From Corynebacterium camporealensis (lineage in GTDB: Bacteria; Actinomycetota; Actinomycetes; Mycobacteriales; Mycobacteriaceae), in assembly GCF_000980815.1 (NCBI RefSeq), contig NZ_CP011311.1:124001-188000 (forward strand): a stretch of DNA of 64,000 bases, given 5' to 3'. Both the position numbers and the translations under genes were made by a program. Below the pieces are notes generated by a model. That model saw only the letters and a list, made by a program, of their open reading frames with translations, did no database searches and was not told where the DNA came from. Shown piece after piece: positions 7,931-15,969 of this stretch (position 1 is its first letter; the number at the start of each line of letters is the position of its first letter).

Positions 7931-8287
7931 GTGGCTCGTTTCCCGCAGTCGGTCTATGGCCAGGGCGAAGAACCCGACGCGCGCTTTAGCCTGGCCAATG
8001 AGCGCACCTTCCTCGCTTGGATTCGCACCTCGCTGGCGCTGATTGCCGGCGGTGTGGCACTCGAAGCCTTCGACCTGCCGCTGCCTGCAACCCTGCGGGT
8101 GATTGTCTCCTCGCTGCTCCTTATTGCCGCCGCCTGCCTGCCCTTGGTCGCTTGGGCCCACTGGAAAGCTTCCGAGAAAGCCATGCGCACACGTCAGCCT
8201 TTGCCCTTCAATCGTGCATTGCCGCTGCTCGTGGGGCTGCTCACCGTGGTTGCTATCGCCTTGTTGATTGGCGGCTGGGTTGCCTAG
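7931..8287 (+). CDS. YidH-like DUF202 membrane protein
   Basis: 118 residues from a GTG at 7931 with an AAGGAGG ribosome site six bases upstream. The motif RFSLANERTFLAWIRTSLALIAGGVAL is the DUF202 signature, followed by two further hydrophobic segments. Function of the family is not established. The next DUF202 gene begins within its last codons, so the pair is translationally coupled and the products may form a hetero-oligomer. Confidence 0.85.
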   Translation: MARFPQSVYGQGEEPDARFSLANERTFLAWIRTSLALIAGGVALEAFDLPLPATLRVIVSSLLLIAAACLPLVAWAHWKASEKAMRTRQPLPFNRALPLLVGLLTVVAIALLIGGWVA

Positions 8288-8588
8288 TCAGCTCTTCGAC
8301 CCCGGCCTCCAGCCCGAACGCACCCGGCTGTCCTGGCAGCGCACCGCACTCGCATTCATCCTGATTATGGTCACCGCGGCGCGCATCGTCGGCTTTTCGC
8401 TCACTGCCATCGGCATCCTGCTCGTCATCGTAGCCTGCTGGCTGGTGTGGGCAGTACGTCGTCGAGCAGTACTTATCGATGCCTCCCTCGCCCACACCCG
8501 TCCCTTACCCGGCGGGGGAGTACTGGCCGTGCTGGCGGGGTTAACCTCCGTGTTGGCGATCGGGATTGTCCTTGGGTTATACCTTTAG
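8280..8588 (+). CDS. Second DUF202 membrane protein
   Basis: 102 residues starting from a TTG that overlaps the stop codon of the preceding DUF202 gene; a TTG at 8268 is an alternative. The motif LQPERTRLSWQRTALAFIL matches DUF202, and three hydrophobic helices follow. It is shorter and more divergent than its neighbour. Role unknown; the tight coupling implies a joint function. Confidence 0.78.
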   Translation: MPSQLFDPGLQPERTRLSWQRTALAFILIMVTAARIVGFSLTAIGILLVIVACWLVWAVRRRAVLIDASLAHTRPLPGGGVLAVLAGLTSVLAIGIVLGLYL

Positions 8589-8623
8589 ACTAAGTGGGCT
8601 AGCGCGAGGCAGAAAGGCAAGCC

Positions 8624-10015
8624 ATGGCTGAGAACACGCAACCATTGGGAACGGCGTACACGATCGATGAGACCATCGAGCGACTCGAGCGCTGGCTTAA
8701 ACAAGATGAGTCCATCGATCCAGATCAGGCTCCCGAGCTGCAGAACCTCCTGCGCCAGGTGCCGCTCAAGGACCTCATTGATGTTGTCGAGCGTCAAAAT
8801 GCCATTCGTTCCGCGGTGGCGTTGCGCCTGTTGACGCGCACCAAGTCCATTCAGGTCTTCGATGCGCTTGACTCGCGCCAGCAGGCCGACATCATCGACG
8901 AGCTGGGCAATGCCGAAGTCTTTGAATTCTTCGACGGCCTCGAACCCGATGACCGCGTATCCTTGCTCGATGAGCTGCCCGCCGAAATCGCCGATCGCCT
9001 GCTGAGCTCCCTGAACGACTTCGAGCGCGACGTCACCGGCGTCGTGCTGGGCTACCCCAAAGGCTCGGTCGGTCGTCGCATGTCGCCGGAGGTTCCCGAA
9101 ATCGTCGCCAGCATGAGCGTCGAAGAGGCCTTCCAGTACTTACACACCAAGGCCGACAATGTCGAGACCATTTATCTGCTGCCCGTTACGCGTGGCGATA
9201 GGCGACTGGTGGGCATCGTCAGCTTGCGGCAGCTGCTTAGGGCCGATGCTGAAGCCAAGGTCGAAGACATCATGCACGAGCCGATCTTCGCCTACTCGCA
9301 TGACGATGCCGAGGAAACCGCTCGCTGGTTCCTGCCCCTCGACGAACTCGCCTTGCCCATCGTCGACGACTCCCGCCGCCTGGTCGGCCTGCTTACCTGG
9401 GACGACGCCGCCGACATTATTGAGGAAGAAGACACCGAGGACAGCGCGCGTGCTGGTGGTACTGAGGCGCTTCAGCAGCCGTACATGTCGACGCCGCTGC
9501 TGACCCTGGTGCGCAAGCGCATCGTGTGGCTGCTCGTGCTCGCCATTTCCGCACTGCTGACGGTGCAGGTCCTCGACGCCTTCGAAGAAACCCTGGCCGC
9601 CGCCGTGGTGCTATCTCTCTTTATTCCACTGCTGACCGGCACCGGCGGCAACACCGGCAACCAGGCTGCCACGACGGTCACCCGTGCACTCGCGCTTGGC
9701 GATGTCCGCGGCAAAGACATACTCCAAGTCATCTGGCGCGAACTGCGCGTCGGCATGCTGCTTGGCGCCGTCCTCGGCCTGCTTGGCCTGGGCTTAGCGA
9801 CGCTGGTCTACGGCAGCGACATCGGCATCGTCATCGGTGCCACCCTCTTCTTGGTGTGTGCCATGTCCGCCACCGTCGGCGGCATGATGCCAATTCTGGC
9901 CAAGACCATCGGCGCAGACCCGGCCGTCTTTTCCAACCCCTTTATCTCTACCTTCTGCGACGCCACGGGTCTCATCATCTATTTCCTGATCGCAAAAACG
10001 GTGCTTGGCTTGTAG
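8624..10015 (+). CDS. mgtE: MgtE-family magnesium transporter
   Basis: MgtE is a homodimeric Mg2+ channel whose cytoplasmic domains close it when internal magnesium is high. The 463-residue protein shows the acidic superhelical N domain (about 20-140), a pair of CBS repeats (about 150-270, with LPLDELALPIVDDSRRLVGL), and five membrane helices in the last 170 residues including the pore stretch LFIPLLTGTGGNTGNQAATT. AGAAAGG precedes the ATG. Length matches the family. Confidence 0.93.
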   Translation: MAENTQPLGTAYTIDETIERLERWLKQDESIDPDQAPELQNLLRQVPLKDLIDVVERQNAIRSAVALRLLTRTKSIQVFDALDSRQQADIIDELGNAEVFEFFDGLEPDDRVSLLDELPAEIADRLLSSLNDFERDVTGVVLGYPKGSVGRRMSPEVPEIVASMSVEEAFQYLHTKADNVETIYLLPVTRGDRRLVGIVSLRQLLRADAEAKVEDIMHEPIFAYSHDDAEETARWFLPLDELALPIVDDSRRLVGLLTWDDAADIIEEEDTEDSARAGGTEALQQPYMSTPLLTLVRKRIVWLLVLAISALLTVQVLDAFEETLAAAVVLSLFIPLLTGTGGNTGNQAATTVTRALALGDVRGKDILQVIWRELRVGMLLGAVLGLLGLGLATLVYGSDIGIVIGATLFLVCAMSATVGGMMPILAKTIGADPAVFSNPFISTFCDATGLIIYFLIAKTVLGL

Positions 10016-10070
10016 GAAAGTGTGGGATTCTGCATAGCGTGGGGTGGAGCTTTACACACCATATGCCGTA

Positions 10071-10098
10071 GTTTCCTGGGGGAAACGTACTTTTCTCC
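10071..10098 (+). terminator. Possible terminator after mgtE
   Basis: GTTTCC (10071-10076), tetraloop TGGG, GGAAAC (10081-10086), then GTAC and TTTTCTCC. Stem is only six pairs. Confidence 0.4.
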
Positions 10099-10213
10099 AG
10101 GGGGATGTCGGGGGTAGTCCTGTCCGAAACGTGTGGTTTCTGTGAATGTTGTTTTGTATGGTTCATGCATGCCCTGCGGTGATCTGAATAACTTTCAAAC
10201 CACCACTTGATGC

Positions 10214-10225
10214 GCGCTATAGCGC
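10214..10225. promoter_or_regulatory. 12-base perfect palindrome upstream of the dicarboxylate transporter
   Basis: GCGCTATAGCGC lies about 50 bases before the start codon of the DASS transporter, in the untranslated leader or promoter. It could be an operator. No regulator gene is adjacent. Confidence 0.35.
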
Positions 10226-10274
10226 TGTGTGAGGGCAGTGTGAAACCCCTACATTTGTGAAGGAGCGCGTGACT

Positions 10275-11849
10275 ATGACTGTCCCGCACACTCATAAGTC
10301 GACTTCCCACACCGAAGGTGAAGACGACCTCGGCCCACAGACGCTGGAATGGCGTCGTCAAGCAATTGGCATCTTTGTCGGCCTGGCTCTTGCCGCTCTG
10401 GTGTTCTTCATTTTTCCGACTAATGCAGTAGAAACCGTTTTGCAGTCCACCGGTGCTGACCCGGAGGTTGAGTACTCTTACGACGCCCTGCGTGCGGTTG
10501 CCGCCATGACCATCCTCATGGGTGTTTGGTGGATGACCGAGGCCATTCCGCTGGCCGCGACCGCACTGTTGCCGCTGGTGGTCTTCCCACTGGCTGGCGT
10601 CGGCACTATCTCCGAAGTTGGTTCGCCGTACGCATCTGCAACCATCTTCCTGTTTATGGGCGGCTTCCTTATCGCCCTGGCACTGCAGCGATGGAATTTG
10701 CACCGCCGAATGGCTTTGGCCGTCGTTAAGCTCGTTGGCACCTCGCCCAAGCGCATCATCTTGGGCTTTATGCTGGCCACCGGCTTCCTGTCGATGTGGG
10801 TGTCGAACACCGCAACCGCCGTCGTGATGCTCCCGATTGGTACCTCCGTGCTGGCCCTGACCGCAGAAACCGTCGGCGGCATGAAGAACCAGAAGAAGTT
10901 CGCGACCGCCCTGATACTGGGTATCGCGTACTCTGCGTCCATCGGCTCCCTGGGTACCCTGATTGGTACCCCGCCAAACGCCCTGCTAAAGGGCTACATG
11001 GAGACCTCCCACGACATCGTCCTGGGCTTCGGTACCTGGATGATCGTGGCAATGCCGCTGGCTATCATCTTCCTGTTCATCGCCTGGTTCCTGCTGATTA
11101 CCGTCTTCAAGCCAGAGATGACCGAAATCCCAGGTGGTCGTGAGCTCATCAACGACGAAATCAAGGCCATGGGCCCATGGACCGGTCCGCAGATCATCAC
11201 CGGCATCATCTTCGTCGGCGCTGCTGTTTCCTGGGTTGCCATCCCGTTCTTCGTCAGCGACCAGTCCAACTACGACGACGCTATCGTCGGTATCGCTGCC
11301 GGCATCCTGCTGTTCCTGATTCCAGCTGACCCGAAGCACGGCACCCGCCTGCTCGACTGGAAGACCGCAAACGAAATGCCATGGGACGTGCTCCTGCTCT
11401 TCGGCGGCGGCCTCTCGCTGTCCGCAATGTTCAACGCTTCTGGTCTGTCCCTGTGGATTGGTGAGCAGGCCAAGGGCCTGGCCGCCCTGCCGATGATCCT
11501 GCTGATTGCCGCAGTTGCCCTGCTGGTGCTCTTCCTGACCGAGATCACCTCGAACACCGCAACCGCTGCGACCTTCCTGCCAATCATGGGCGGTGTCGCC
11601 GTTGGTATCGGCCTGACCGAGGCTTCCGAAATGAACGTCCTGCTGCTGACCATCCCGGTCGCACTGTCTGCAACCTGTGCGTTCATGCTGCCGGTCGCAA
11701 CCCCGCCGAACGCTATTGCCTACGGCTCCGGCCACGTCAAGATTGGCGAGATGATCAAGGGGGGTATCTGGCTCAACATCATCTCAACCGTCCTGATTAC
11801 CCTGACCGTTTACCTGCTGGCTATCCCAGTCTTCGGCCTGGTGGTCTAA
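10275..11849 (+). CDS. dccT: DASS-family (SLC13) sodium/dicarboxylate symporter, DccT-like
   Basis: A 524-residue inner membrane symporter expected to import succinate, fumarate or malate with sodium. The two family signatures are present: SNTATAVVMLPIGTS in the first half and SNTATAATFLPIMGG in the second, each in a re-entrant hairpin region, plus many hydrophobic helices. The start at ATG 10275 is 9 bases after AAGGAG; in-frame GTGs at 10257 and 10269 are less likely. In C. glutamicum dccT follows an mgtE gene in the same way, which supports the symbol. Confidence 0.85.
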   Translation: MTVPHTHKSTSHTEGEDDLGPQTLEWRRQAIGIFVGLALAALVFFIFPTNAVETVLQSTGADPEVEYSYDALRAVAAMTILMGVWWMTEAIPLAATALLPLVVFPLAGVGTISEVGSPYASATIFLFMGGFLIALALQRWNLHRRMALAVVKLVGTSPKRIILGFMLATGFLSMWVSNTATAVVMLPIGTSVLALTAETVGGMKNQKKFATALILGIAYSASIGSLGTLIGTPPNALLKGYMETSHDIVLGFGTWMIVAMPLAIIFLFIAWFLLITVFKPEMTEIPGGRELINDEIKAMGPWTGPQIITGIIFVGAAVSWVAIPFFVSDQSNYDDAIVGIAAGILLFLIPADPKHGTRLLDWKTANEMPWDVLLLFGGGLSLSAMFNASGLSLWIGEQAKGLAALPMILLIAAVALLVLFLTEITSNTATAATFLPIMGGVAVGIGLTEASEMNVLLLTIPVALSATCAFMLPVATPPNAIAYGSGHVKIGEMIKGGIWLNIISTVLITLTVYLLAIPVFGLVV

Positions 11850-11896
11850 CGCCTAACTCGGTACACGCGCCCCTAACGCTGCACCACACTCGCCTC

Positions 11897-11935
11897 AAAC
11901 CCCGCCTGGTTCCCACCACGCGGGGTTTCGGCCTT
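11897..11935 (+). terminator. Terminator after the dicarboxylate transporter
   Basis: AAACCCCGC (11897-11905) pairs with GCGGGGTTT (11920-11928) over a 14-base loop, followed by a short pyrimidine-rich tail. Confidence 0.7.
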
Positions 11936-12069
11936 TCCAGGCGCTTTCTAACCACTTCATGAACACCCGCTAAAATCCACGTTAACCAGCGGATTTGGCA
12001 GATTCTTAGACGCTGGGTATAGTTACTTCTCGTTGCACAGCAAGCCGCACGGCAAGCACGCGACGGTTA

Positions 12070-12142
12070 GCGCCCGTAGCTCAACGGATAGAGCATCTGA
12101 CTACGGATCAGAAGGTTGGGGGTTCGAATCCCTCCGGGCGCA
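12070..12142 (+). tRNA. tRNA-Arg (anticodon ACG)
   Basis: 73 bases. Acceptor GCGCCCG pairs with CGGGCGC (12135-12141). Anticodon stem TCTGA/TCAGA holds the loop CTACGGA with ACG at 12103-12105. The A at the wobble position is a TadA substrate, and tadA lies 2.9 kb downstream. CCA is not encoded. Confidence 0.95.
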
Positions 12143-12148
12143 CAATAC

Positions 12149-12183
12149 TCCCAGGTAGAAGCGAAATTCTATCTGGGATTTTT
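12149..12183 (+). terminator. Terminator after tRNA-Arg
   Basis: TCCCAGGTAGAA (12149-12160) pairs with TTCTATCTGGGA (12167-12178, one G-T pair) and runs into TTTTT. Confidence 0.8.
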
Positions 12184-12712
12184 GCTGTTCGCGCCCCAAG
12201 TCAGCGAATAGCCGCCATTTATTAGAGCGCAGCACGGACAACGTGGTGCAGATACAGGAGAGGGCCTACAGGCGCCTTCCGTCCTGTAGACCCTTCCAAC
12301 TCATGACGAGGGACCTTGTCCTCGCCTTCTGCGAACAAACCCGATATGAAGCCCTCCGATAAAGGAAGAGAAGCTAGCGATGTCCTAATGCTCCGCAAAA
12401 CCCTTCTGAGATCGAAAAAATCTCCAGGAAACGGTTGGAAAACGACAGGGGTCTTTCTTCCTGGGTGGTTCTGGTGCGCTTGGGAAAGGAGCGCAAGGCC
12501 CACGCCACCGTGGACCGCGGAAGTCGCCACAAGGCCACACAACGCCGGAAAGCCGATTCCAAGGGAATGCGTCGACGATAGTTCACCCGAAATGGAGACC
12601 TTATAGCGATTGTCGGATGGATTGAGGCGGGCTAAACTCATTTGCGAAGGTGCCCCAAGCACTGTATTCCCTACGTTAGACGGTGTTAATTAAAAGAAGA
12701 ACTTTCTAGAAC
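12184..12712. other. Unassigned stretch next to tRNA-Arg
   Basis: No confident gene. Both strands are partly open: a minus frame 12222-12662 and a plus frame 12316-12606 have unusual composition. A third plus frame, 12378-12581, encodes a Lys/Arg-rich 67-codon stretch without a standard start before a TTG. A perfect hairpin CTACAGG/CCTGTAG lies at 12266-12289. The position directly behind a tRNA suggests the remains of an inserted element, but I see no integrase, transposase or repeat of the tRNA 3' end. Confidence 0.4.
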
Positions 12713-12997
12713 ATGGATATGGGTAGTAGCTCGTTCATCGCTCAAATTGGAATCGTTGTGATCGTTTGGGGCGCTTTGTACCGCTATAGGAAAACTACTT
12801 CCAGGTGGGTCTTTGTAGCAGCGATTGTGAGCACTTGCTTAGCCGCGCTTTTGGCCTTATCTACACCTTTAGGGCTAGCTGGTGGTCTTATCGATATTTT
12901 GTCTCTGGCCAACGTTTTCTTGAACATGTTCATCTTGTTGGCGGTCGGGCAGTCTCGTGTGCGACGTGAAGATGAGCTGTGCGTAGGGGAGCGGTGA
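12713..12997 (+). CDS. Small membrane protein of unknown function
   Basis: 94 residues with three hydrophobic segments (about 8-20, 30-52 and 58-80) and a charged C-terminus VRREDELCVGER. A purine-rich AAAAGAAGAA lies about 11-20 bases upstream of the ATG. I do not recognise a family. It lies in the unassigned stretch behind tRNA-Arg, and its base composition is less GC-rich than the flanking core genes. It may be an accessory gene. The call as a gene rests on its membrane-like pattern and plausible ribosome site only. Confidence 0.5.
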   Translation: MDMGSSSFIAQIGIVVIVWGALYRYRKTTSRWVFVAAIVSTCLAALLALSTPLGLAGGLIDILSLANVFLNMFILLAVGQSRVRREDELCVGER

Positions 12998-13003
12998 ACT
13001 TTG

Positions 13004-13072
13004 CTTTCGGAAAAGTGCGGGTTGAAACTTTCGAAATGTGCGGGTTAGAAATCCCGAAAAGTGCGGGTTTGG
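13004..13072. repeat. Three tandem repeats with an exact 23-bp period
   Basis: The core GTGCGGGTT occurs at 13015-13023, 13038-13046 and 13061-13069. Each copy is preceded by a cGAAAag-like block, giving units of about 23 bases. This is close to two helical turns, so the copies would face the same side of the DNA. Possible operator array, or a remnant of a mobile element end. Confidence 0.6.
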
Positions 13073-13268
13073 ATTGAAAAACTGTTGTTAACCAGCGGTG
13101 ACAGAAATTGGTGGTTGCGCATGATGGAAAGTGCTGCATGCACACTTTCTGGGGGTCAAAATGTCACGATGCGAGGGTTGCAGCGTAGTTTGCGTGGGGT
13201 TCGTGTTGCCTGATTTCACCCCCTTGCTAGCCTGAAGGGACTTCACACGCGCGAAAGGAAGGCCCGCA

Positions 13269-13460
13269 ATGACTAAGCAGAAGGTGACGGCGGCGTTTAT
13301 GGCTGGGCTGATTTTGGGCTTGGCGATGTGGCTGATTTCCGGCATGCTGTGGCTGCTGCCGGTCGGGATTGTCTGCGGTTTGATTGCGCTGCCGGTGCTG
13401 CGCGAATCCAATGATCCGGCGCGTCCGCGCAAGCGCCGGGATCAAAACTTCCGCGACTAG
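13269..13460 (+). CDS. Small two-helix membrane protein
   Basis: 63 residues with two hydrophobic segments (about 8-26 and 29-44) and a basic tail RPRKRRDQNFRD, suggesting the C-terminus lies in the cytoplasm. GAAAGGAAGG stands just upstream of the ATG. Family not recognised. Its stop overlaps by 4 bases with the stop of convergent tyrA. Position conserved next to tyrA would support it, which I cannot test here. Confidence 0.65.
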   Translation: MTKQKVTAAFMAGLILGLAMWLISGMLWLLPVGIVCGLIALPVLRESNDPARPRKRRDQNFRD

Positions 13461-14485
13461 AAAATCTCTATCCGTCCACCGAGGGACTCAGATTGGCGTA
13501 ACTGGGCGATCCAGGAGGGCGCGCCGGGGTGGAGGCGTAGGACTGGCCGTGAAGAAATCTTCAGCGGGGAGACGGATTCTTTACGTGCGCCGGAGCGTGC
13601 TTCGATGCGGGTGCGGGCGCGGTAGCCGGCATCGGCAAGCTCAGCAATGGAAGGCTTCTCAGCGGCTAAGGAGTCGCGGGCTTCCTGGAGGAGTTCCAGG
13701 GCCTCATCGAGAGCTTCTACCAGCGCAACAGAATTGGTCTCACACATCTGACGGACTAGTGCCGGGGCAGTGCCAGCCACGCGTGTGCCGTCCTTGAAGG
13801 AGCCGGCAGCGAGGGACTGGGCGAGGATGCCGCCGTTATCGCCGACGACGGCGAGGGTTTCCGCGAGTACGTGCGGCAGGTGAGAAATGCGCGCGACGGC
13901 AGCGTCGTGGTTAATCACGCGCACCGGAATGGCTTCCGCGCCGACCATCTGCGTCATGCGGGTGACATCGGCGAAGAGATCGACCCAGAACTGGTCAATC
14001 TTCTTACCCGCCGCTTCACATTCGGTGGCGTAGTCGTAGGTAATTGCCCAGGCAGCACGCTTAAAAAGGCCGGTCTGAGAGTGGTCCCAACCGGAATTCG
14101 CCGTACCGGCCATCGGGTGACCGCCAACATAGCGGTCTTCCATCCCGCGCTCGCGCACCTGGTCGCGGACTTCAGTCTTCACCGAGACAACGTCGGTAAT
14201 GCCGCAGGTAGGGGCGTGTTCCTGAATGGAATCGAGGACCTCACCCACAGCTTTCATCGGCACGGCGAGAACCAGCATCGCGCCTTCTTCTTCAGCGCGG
14301 GCAAGCAGTTCCGGGAGATTGTCGCTGACGTCGTAGCCCTGCTTAATCGCTGTTCGGGCACCCGATGTGGAGTGGTTATAGCCATACACATCGTGCTTTT
14401 GGGCAGCTAGGTCGCGCAGCAGGGAGCCGCCAATCAAGCCGAGGCCGATAATACAAATGGGGCGTTGGACATCTCGAGAACTCAC
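13457..14485 (-). CDS. tyrA: Prephenate dehydrogenase
   Basis: Oxidatively decarboxylates prephenate (or arogenate in some corynebacteria) in tyrosine synthesis. The 342-residue protein has the Rossmann motif IIGLGLIGGSLLRDL near residues 13-27, the GGHPMAGT segment with the substrate-binding histidine, and the helical dimerisation domain including INHDAAVARISHLPH. It starts at GTG 14485, which is close to the divergent gene at 14525. Substrate preference (prephenate versus arogenate) cannot be read with certainty. Confidence 0.9.
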   Translation of the reverse strand: MSSRDVQRPICIIGLGLIGGSLLRDLAAQKHDVYGYNHSTSGARTAIKQGYDVSDNLPELLARAEEEGAMLVLAVPMKAVGEVLDSIQEHAPTCGITDVVSVKTEVRDQVRERGMEDRYVGGHPMAGTANSGWDHSQTGLFKRAAWAITYDYATECEAAGKKIDQFWVDLFADVTRMTQMVGAEAIPVRVINHDAAVARISHLPHVLAETLAVVGDNGGILAQSLAAGSFKDGTRVAGTAPALVRQMCETNSVALVEALDEALELLQEARDSLAAEKPSIAELADAGYRARTRIEARSGARKESVSPLKISSRPVLRLHPGAPSWIAQLRQSESLGGRIEIF

Positions 14486-14524
14486 AGTGACAATTCTGGC
14501 ACAACCCGACTACTCTCTCGAAGT

Positions 14525-15004
14525 ATGAGCGAAAACACGTACTCTTTTGCGGTGACTGTTGCCCGTAATGAGGGGCAATGGCAGGTTCGTGAATACAACG
14601 ATGACTTCGAAACAATCGATACCGCGATTGCTGCGGTGCGGTCGCTGCGTTCGGAGGGTGCAGCCTTTGCGCTGCTGTGCGTGGAGGATGAATATTTCGT
14701 TGCCGTGCGCCCGGTGCCCGACGGGGTGCGGTTGCTGATTTCGGATGCCACGTACGCGCTTGACGACGATTTCGCTGAAGACATCCTCGATACCGCCGAC
14801 CTGGATTTCCCCGACGACGATGACGACGAGGATCCAGAGCCCTACGGCGACGGTGACTTCGATATCTTCGCTGACCTGGGCTTGAGCGAAGATCAGCTGG
14901 GCTACATCATCGACAACGACGAGGATTGGCCGTCGGATATGCTTCTGCGCATCGCCGGCGAGCTGGGCTTTGGCGACGAACTCGAGGACGTCATTGATCA
15001 GTGA
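14525..15004 (+). CDS. tRNA adenosine deaminase-associated protein
   Basis: 159 residues, strongly acidic in the middle (FPDDDDDEDPEPYGDGD). This family is found beside tadA across actinobacteria, which is the only clue to its role; it may assist the deaminase. I choose the ATG at 14525 because homology-like sequence SENTYSFAVTVARNEGQW starts there; an in-frame start at 14465 would run into the tyrA start region. Its stop overlaps the TTG start of tadA, so the two are translationally coupled. Confidence 0.82.
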   Translation: MSENTYSFAVTVARNEGQWQVREYNDDFETIDTAIAAVRSLRSEGAAFALLCVEDEYFVAVRPVPDGVRLLISDATYALDDDFAEDILDTADLDFPDDDDDEDPEPYGDGDFDIFADLGLSEDQLGYIIDNDEDWPSDMLLRIAGELGFGDELEDVIDQ

Positions 15005-15461
15005 GGGCCAAACCCGCGCCGAAGACCGCATGCGCCGGGCCTTGGAAGTCGCTGCGACCACTCCGGCAGGGGATGTGCCAGTAGGAGCAGTGCTTTACGA
15101 TGCCCACGGCACCGAACTGGCCAGCGGCGTCAACCGGCGCGAAGAACTCCAAGACCCCACCGCCCATGCAGAAATTGAGGCAATCCGCGCCGCCGTCCAG
15201 GTCCACGGCGATGGATGGCGCCTGACTGGGTGTGAGCTCGTCGTCACGCTCGAGCCCTGCGCCATGTGTGCCGGGGCCCTGCAGGCAGCCCGCATCGGCA
15301 GCGTTGTCTTTGGCGCTTTCGAGCCCAAGACCGGTGCGTGCGGCTCGCTTGTCGATGTCCTCCGCGCCCCTGGCGCATTGTATATCCCCGAAGTTCGCGC
15401 CGGAATACTCGAAGGAGATTGCCAGGCGTTGTTGAGAAATTTTTTCAACACGTTGCGCTGA
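14994..15461 (+). CDS. tadA: tRNA-specific adenosine deaminase
   Basis: Deaminates A34 to inosine in tRNA-Arg(ACG), which is present at 12070-12142. The zinc and catalytic motif HAEIEAI (His and Glu) and PCAMCAGAL (two Cys) are intact. The start is taken as TTG 14994, giving 155 residues beginning ISEGQTRAEDRMRRAL and overlapping the previous stop; CGAGGA lies upstream. Length fits the family. Confidence 0.92.
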   Translation: MISEGQTRAEDRMRRALEVAATTPAGDVPVGAVLYDAHGTELASGVNRREELQDPTAHAEIEAIRAAVQVHGDGWRLTGCELVVTLEPCAMCAGALQAARIGSVVFGAFEPKTGACGSLVDVLRAPGALYIPEVRAGILEGDCQALLRNFFNTLR

Positions 15462-15514
15462 ATCCGCGTAGGGTGGATCGCAGAACAATCCAAATACGAT
15501 TTGAGGAGGAAATC

Positions 15515-15715
15515 ATGGGAGATTTCGAGAACAAGAAGGACGACCTGGTCGGCAAGGCAAAGGAAGCCGCAGGCGACGCTACCGATAACGACCAGCTGTC
15601 CAACGAGGGCAAGGGCGAGCAGGCTACTGCTGACGCCAAGGAGAAGGTCTCTGACGCCGTAGAGGGCGCTAAGGACAAGGTCAACGAGGTTATCGGTAAC
15701 TTGAAGAACGACTAA
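15515..15715 (+). CDS. CsbD-like stress protein
   Basis: 66 residues, almost entirely charged and helical (FENKKDDLVGKAKEAAGDAT), matching the CsbD family of small general-stress proteins whose molecular function is unknown. A strong GAGGAGGAA ribosome site precedes the ATG. It is monocistronic between tadA and tRNA-Ser(CGA). The two internal repeats around KEAAGDA and KEKVSDAVEGAKDKV are typical. Confidence 0.85.
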   Translation: MGDFENKKDDLVGKAKEAAGDATDNDQLSNEGKGEQATADAKEKVSDAVEGAKDKVNEVIGNLKND

Positions 15716-15752
15716 TTTTGTTCACCGCCGCCGCTGTTTTAAGCTGGTTGGC

Positions 15753-15840
15753 GGTGGCGTGTCCGAGCGGCCGAAGGTGATCGCCTCGAAAGCGATTGTT
15801 GGGTAACCCCCAACCGCGGGTTCAAATCCCGCCGCCACCG
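15753..15840 (+). tRNA. tRNA-Ser (anticodon CGA)
   Basis: Acceptor GGTGGCG pairs with CGCCACC (15833-15839). Anticodon stem ATCGC/GCGAT with loop CTCGAAA gives CGA at 15787-15789. Long variable arm as expected for serine. Reads UCG. Confidence 0.95.
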
Positions 15841-15848
15841 CTCTGTGA

Positions 15849-15888
15849 AATAGCTCCAGTCTGGATGACAGGCTGGAGCTATTCTTTG
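15849..15888 (+). terminator. Terminator after tRNA-Ser(CGA)
   Basis: AATAGCTCCAG (15849-15859) pairs with CTGGAGCTATT (15873-15883), followed by CTTTGG and T-rich sequence. Confidence 0.75.
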
Positions 15889-15969
15889 GTTTTCAGCCAG
15901 GATCACTAGAATAGATTCGGTTCTTCTCTCTCGCCCCTCCTGTTTCAACCACAACCGAAGGTATTTTCT

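Noticed and set aside
12222..12662. 146-codon minus-strand frame behind tRNA-Arg
   Set aside because: No recognisable motif or good ribosome site, and it overlaps other open frames on the plus strand; kept only as part of an unassigned region.
13004..13072. CRISPR array
   Set aside because: Only three short units with a 23-base period, no constant repeat of 25 bases or more, no unique spacers and no cas genes.
12070..13268. Prophage or integrative element with attachment sites at tRNA-Arg
   Set aside because: No integrase and no repeat of the tRNA 3' end could be found in the stretch up to tyrA.
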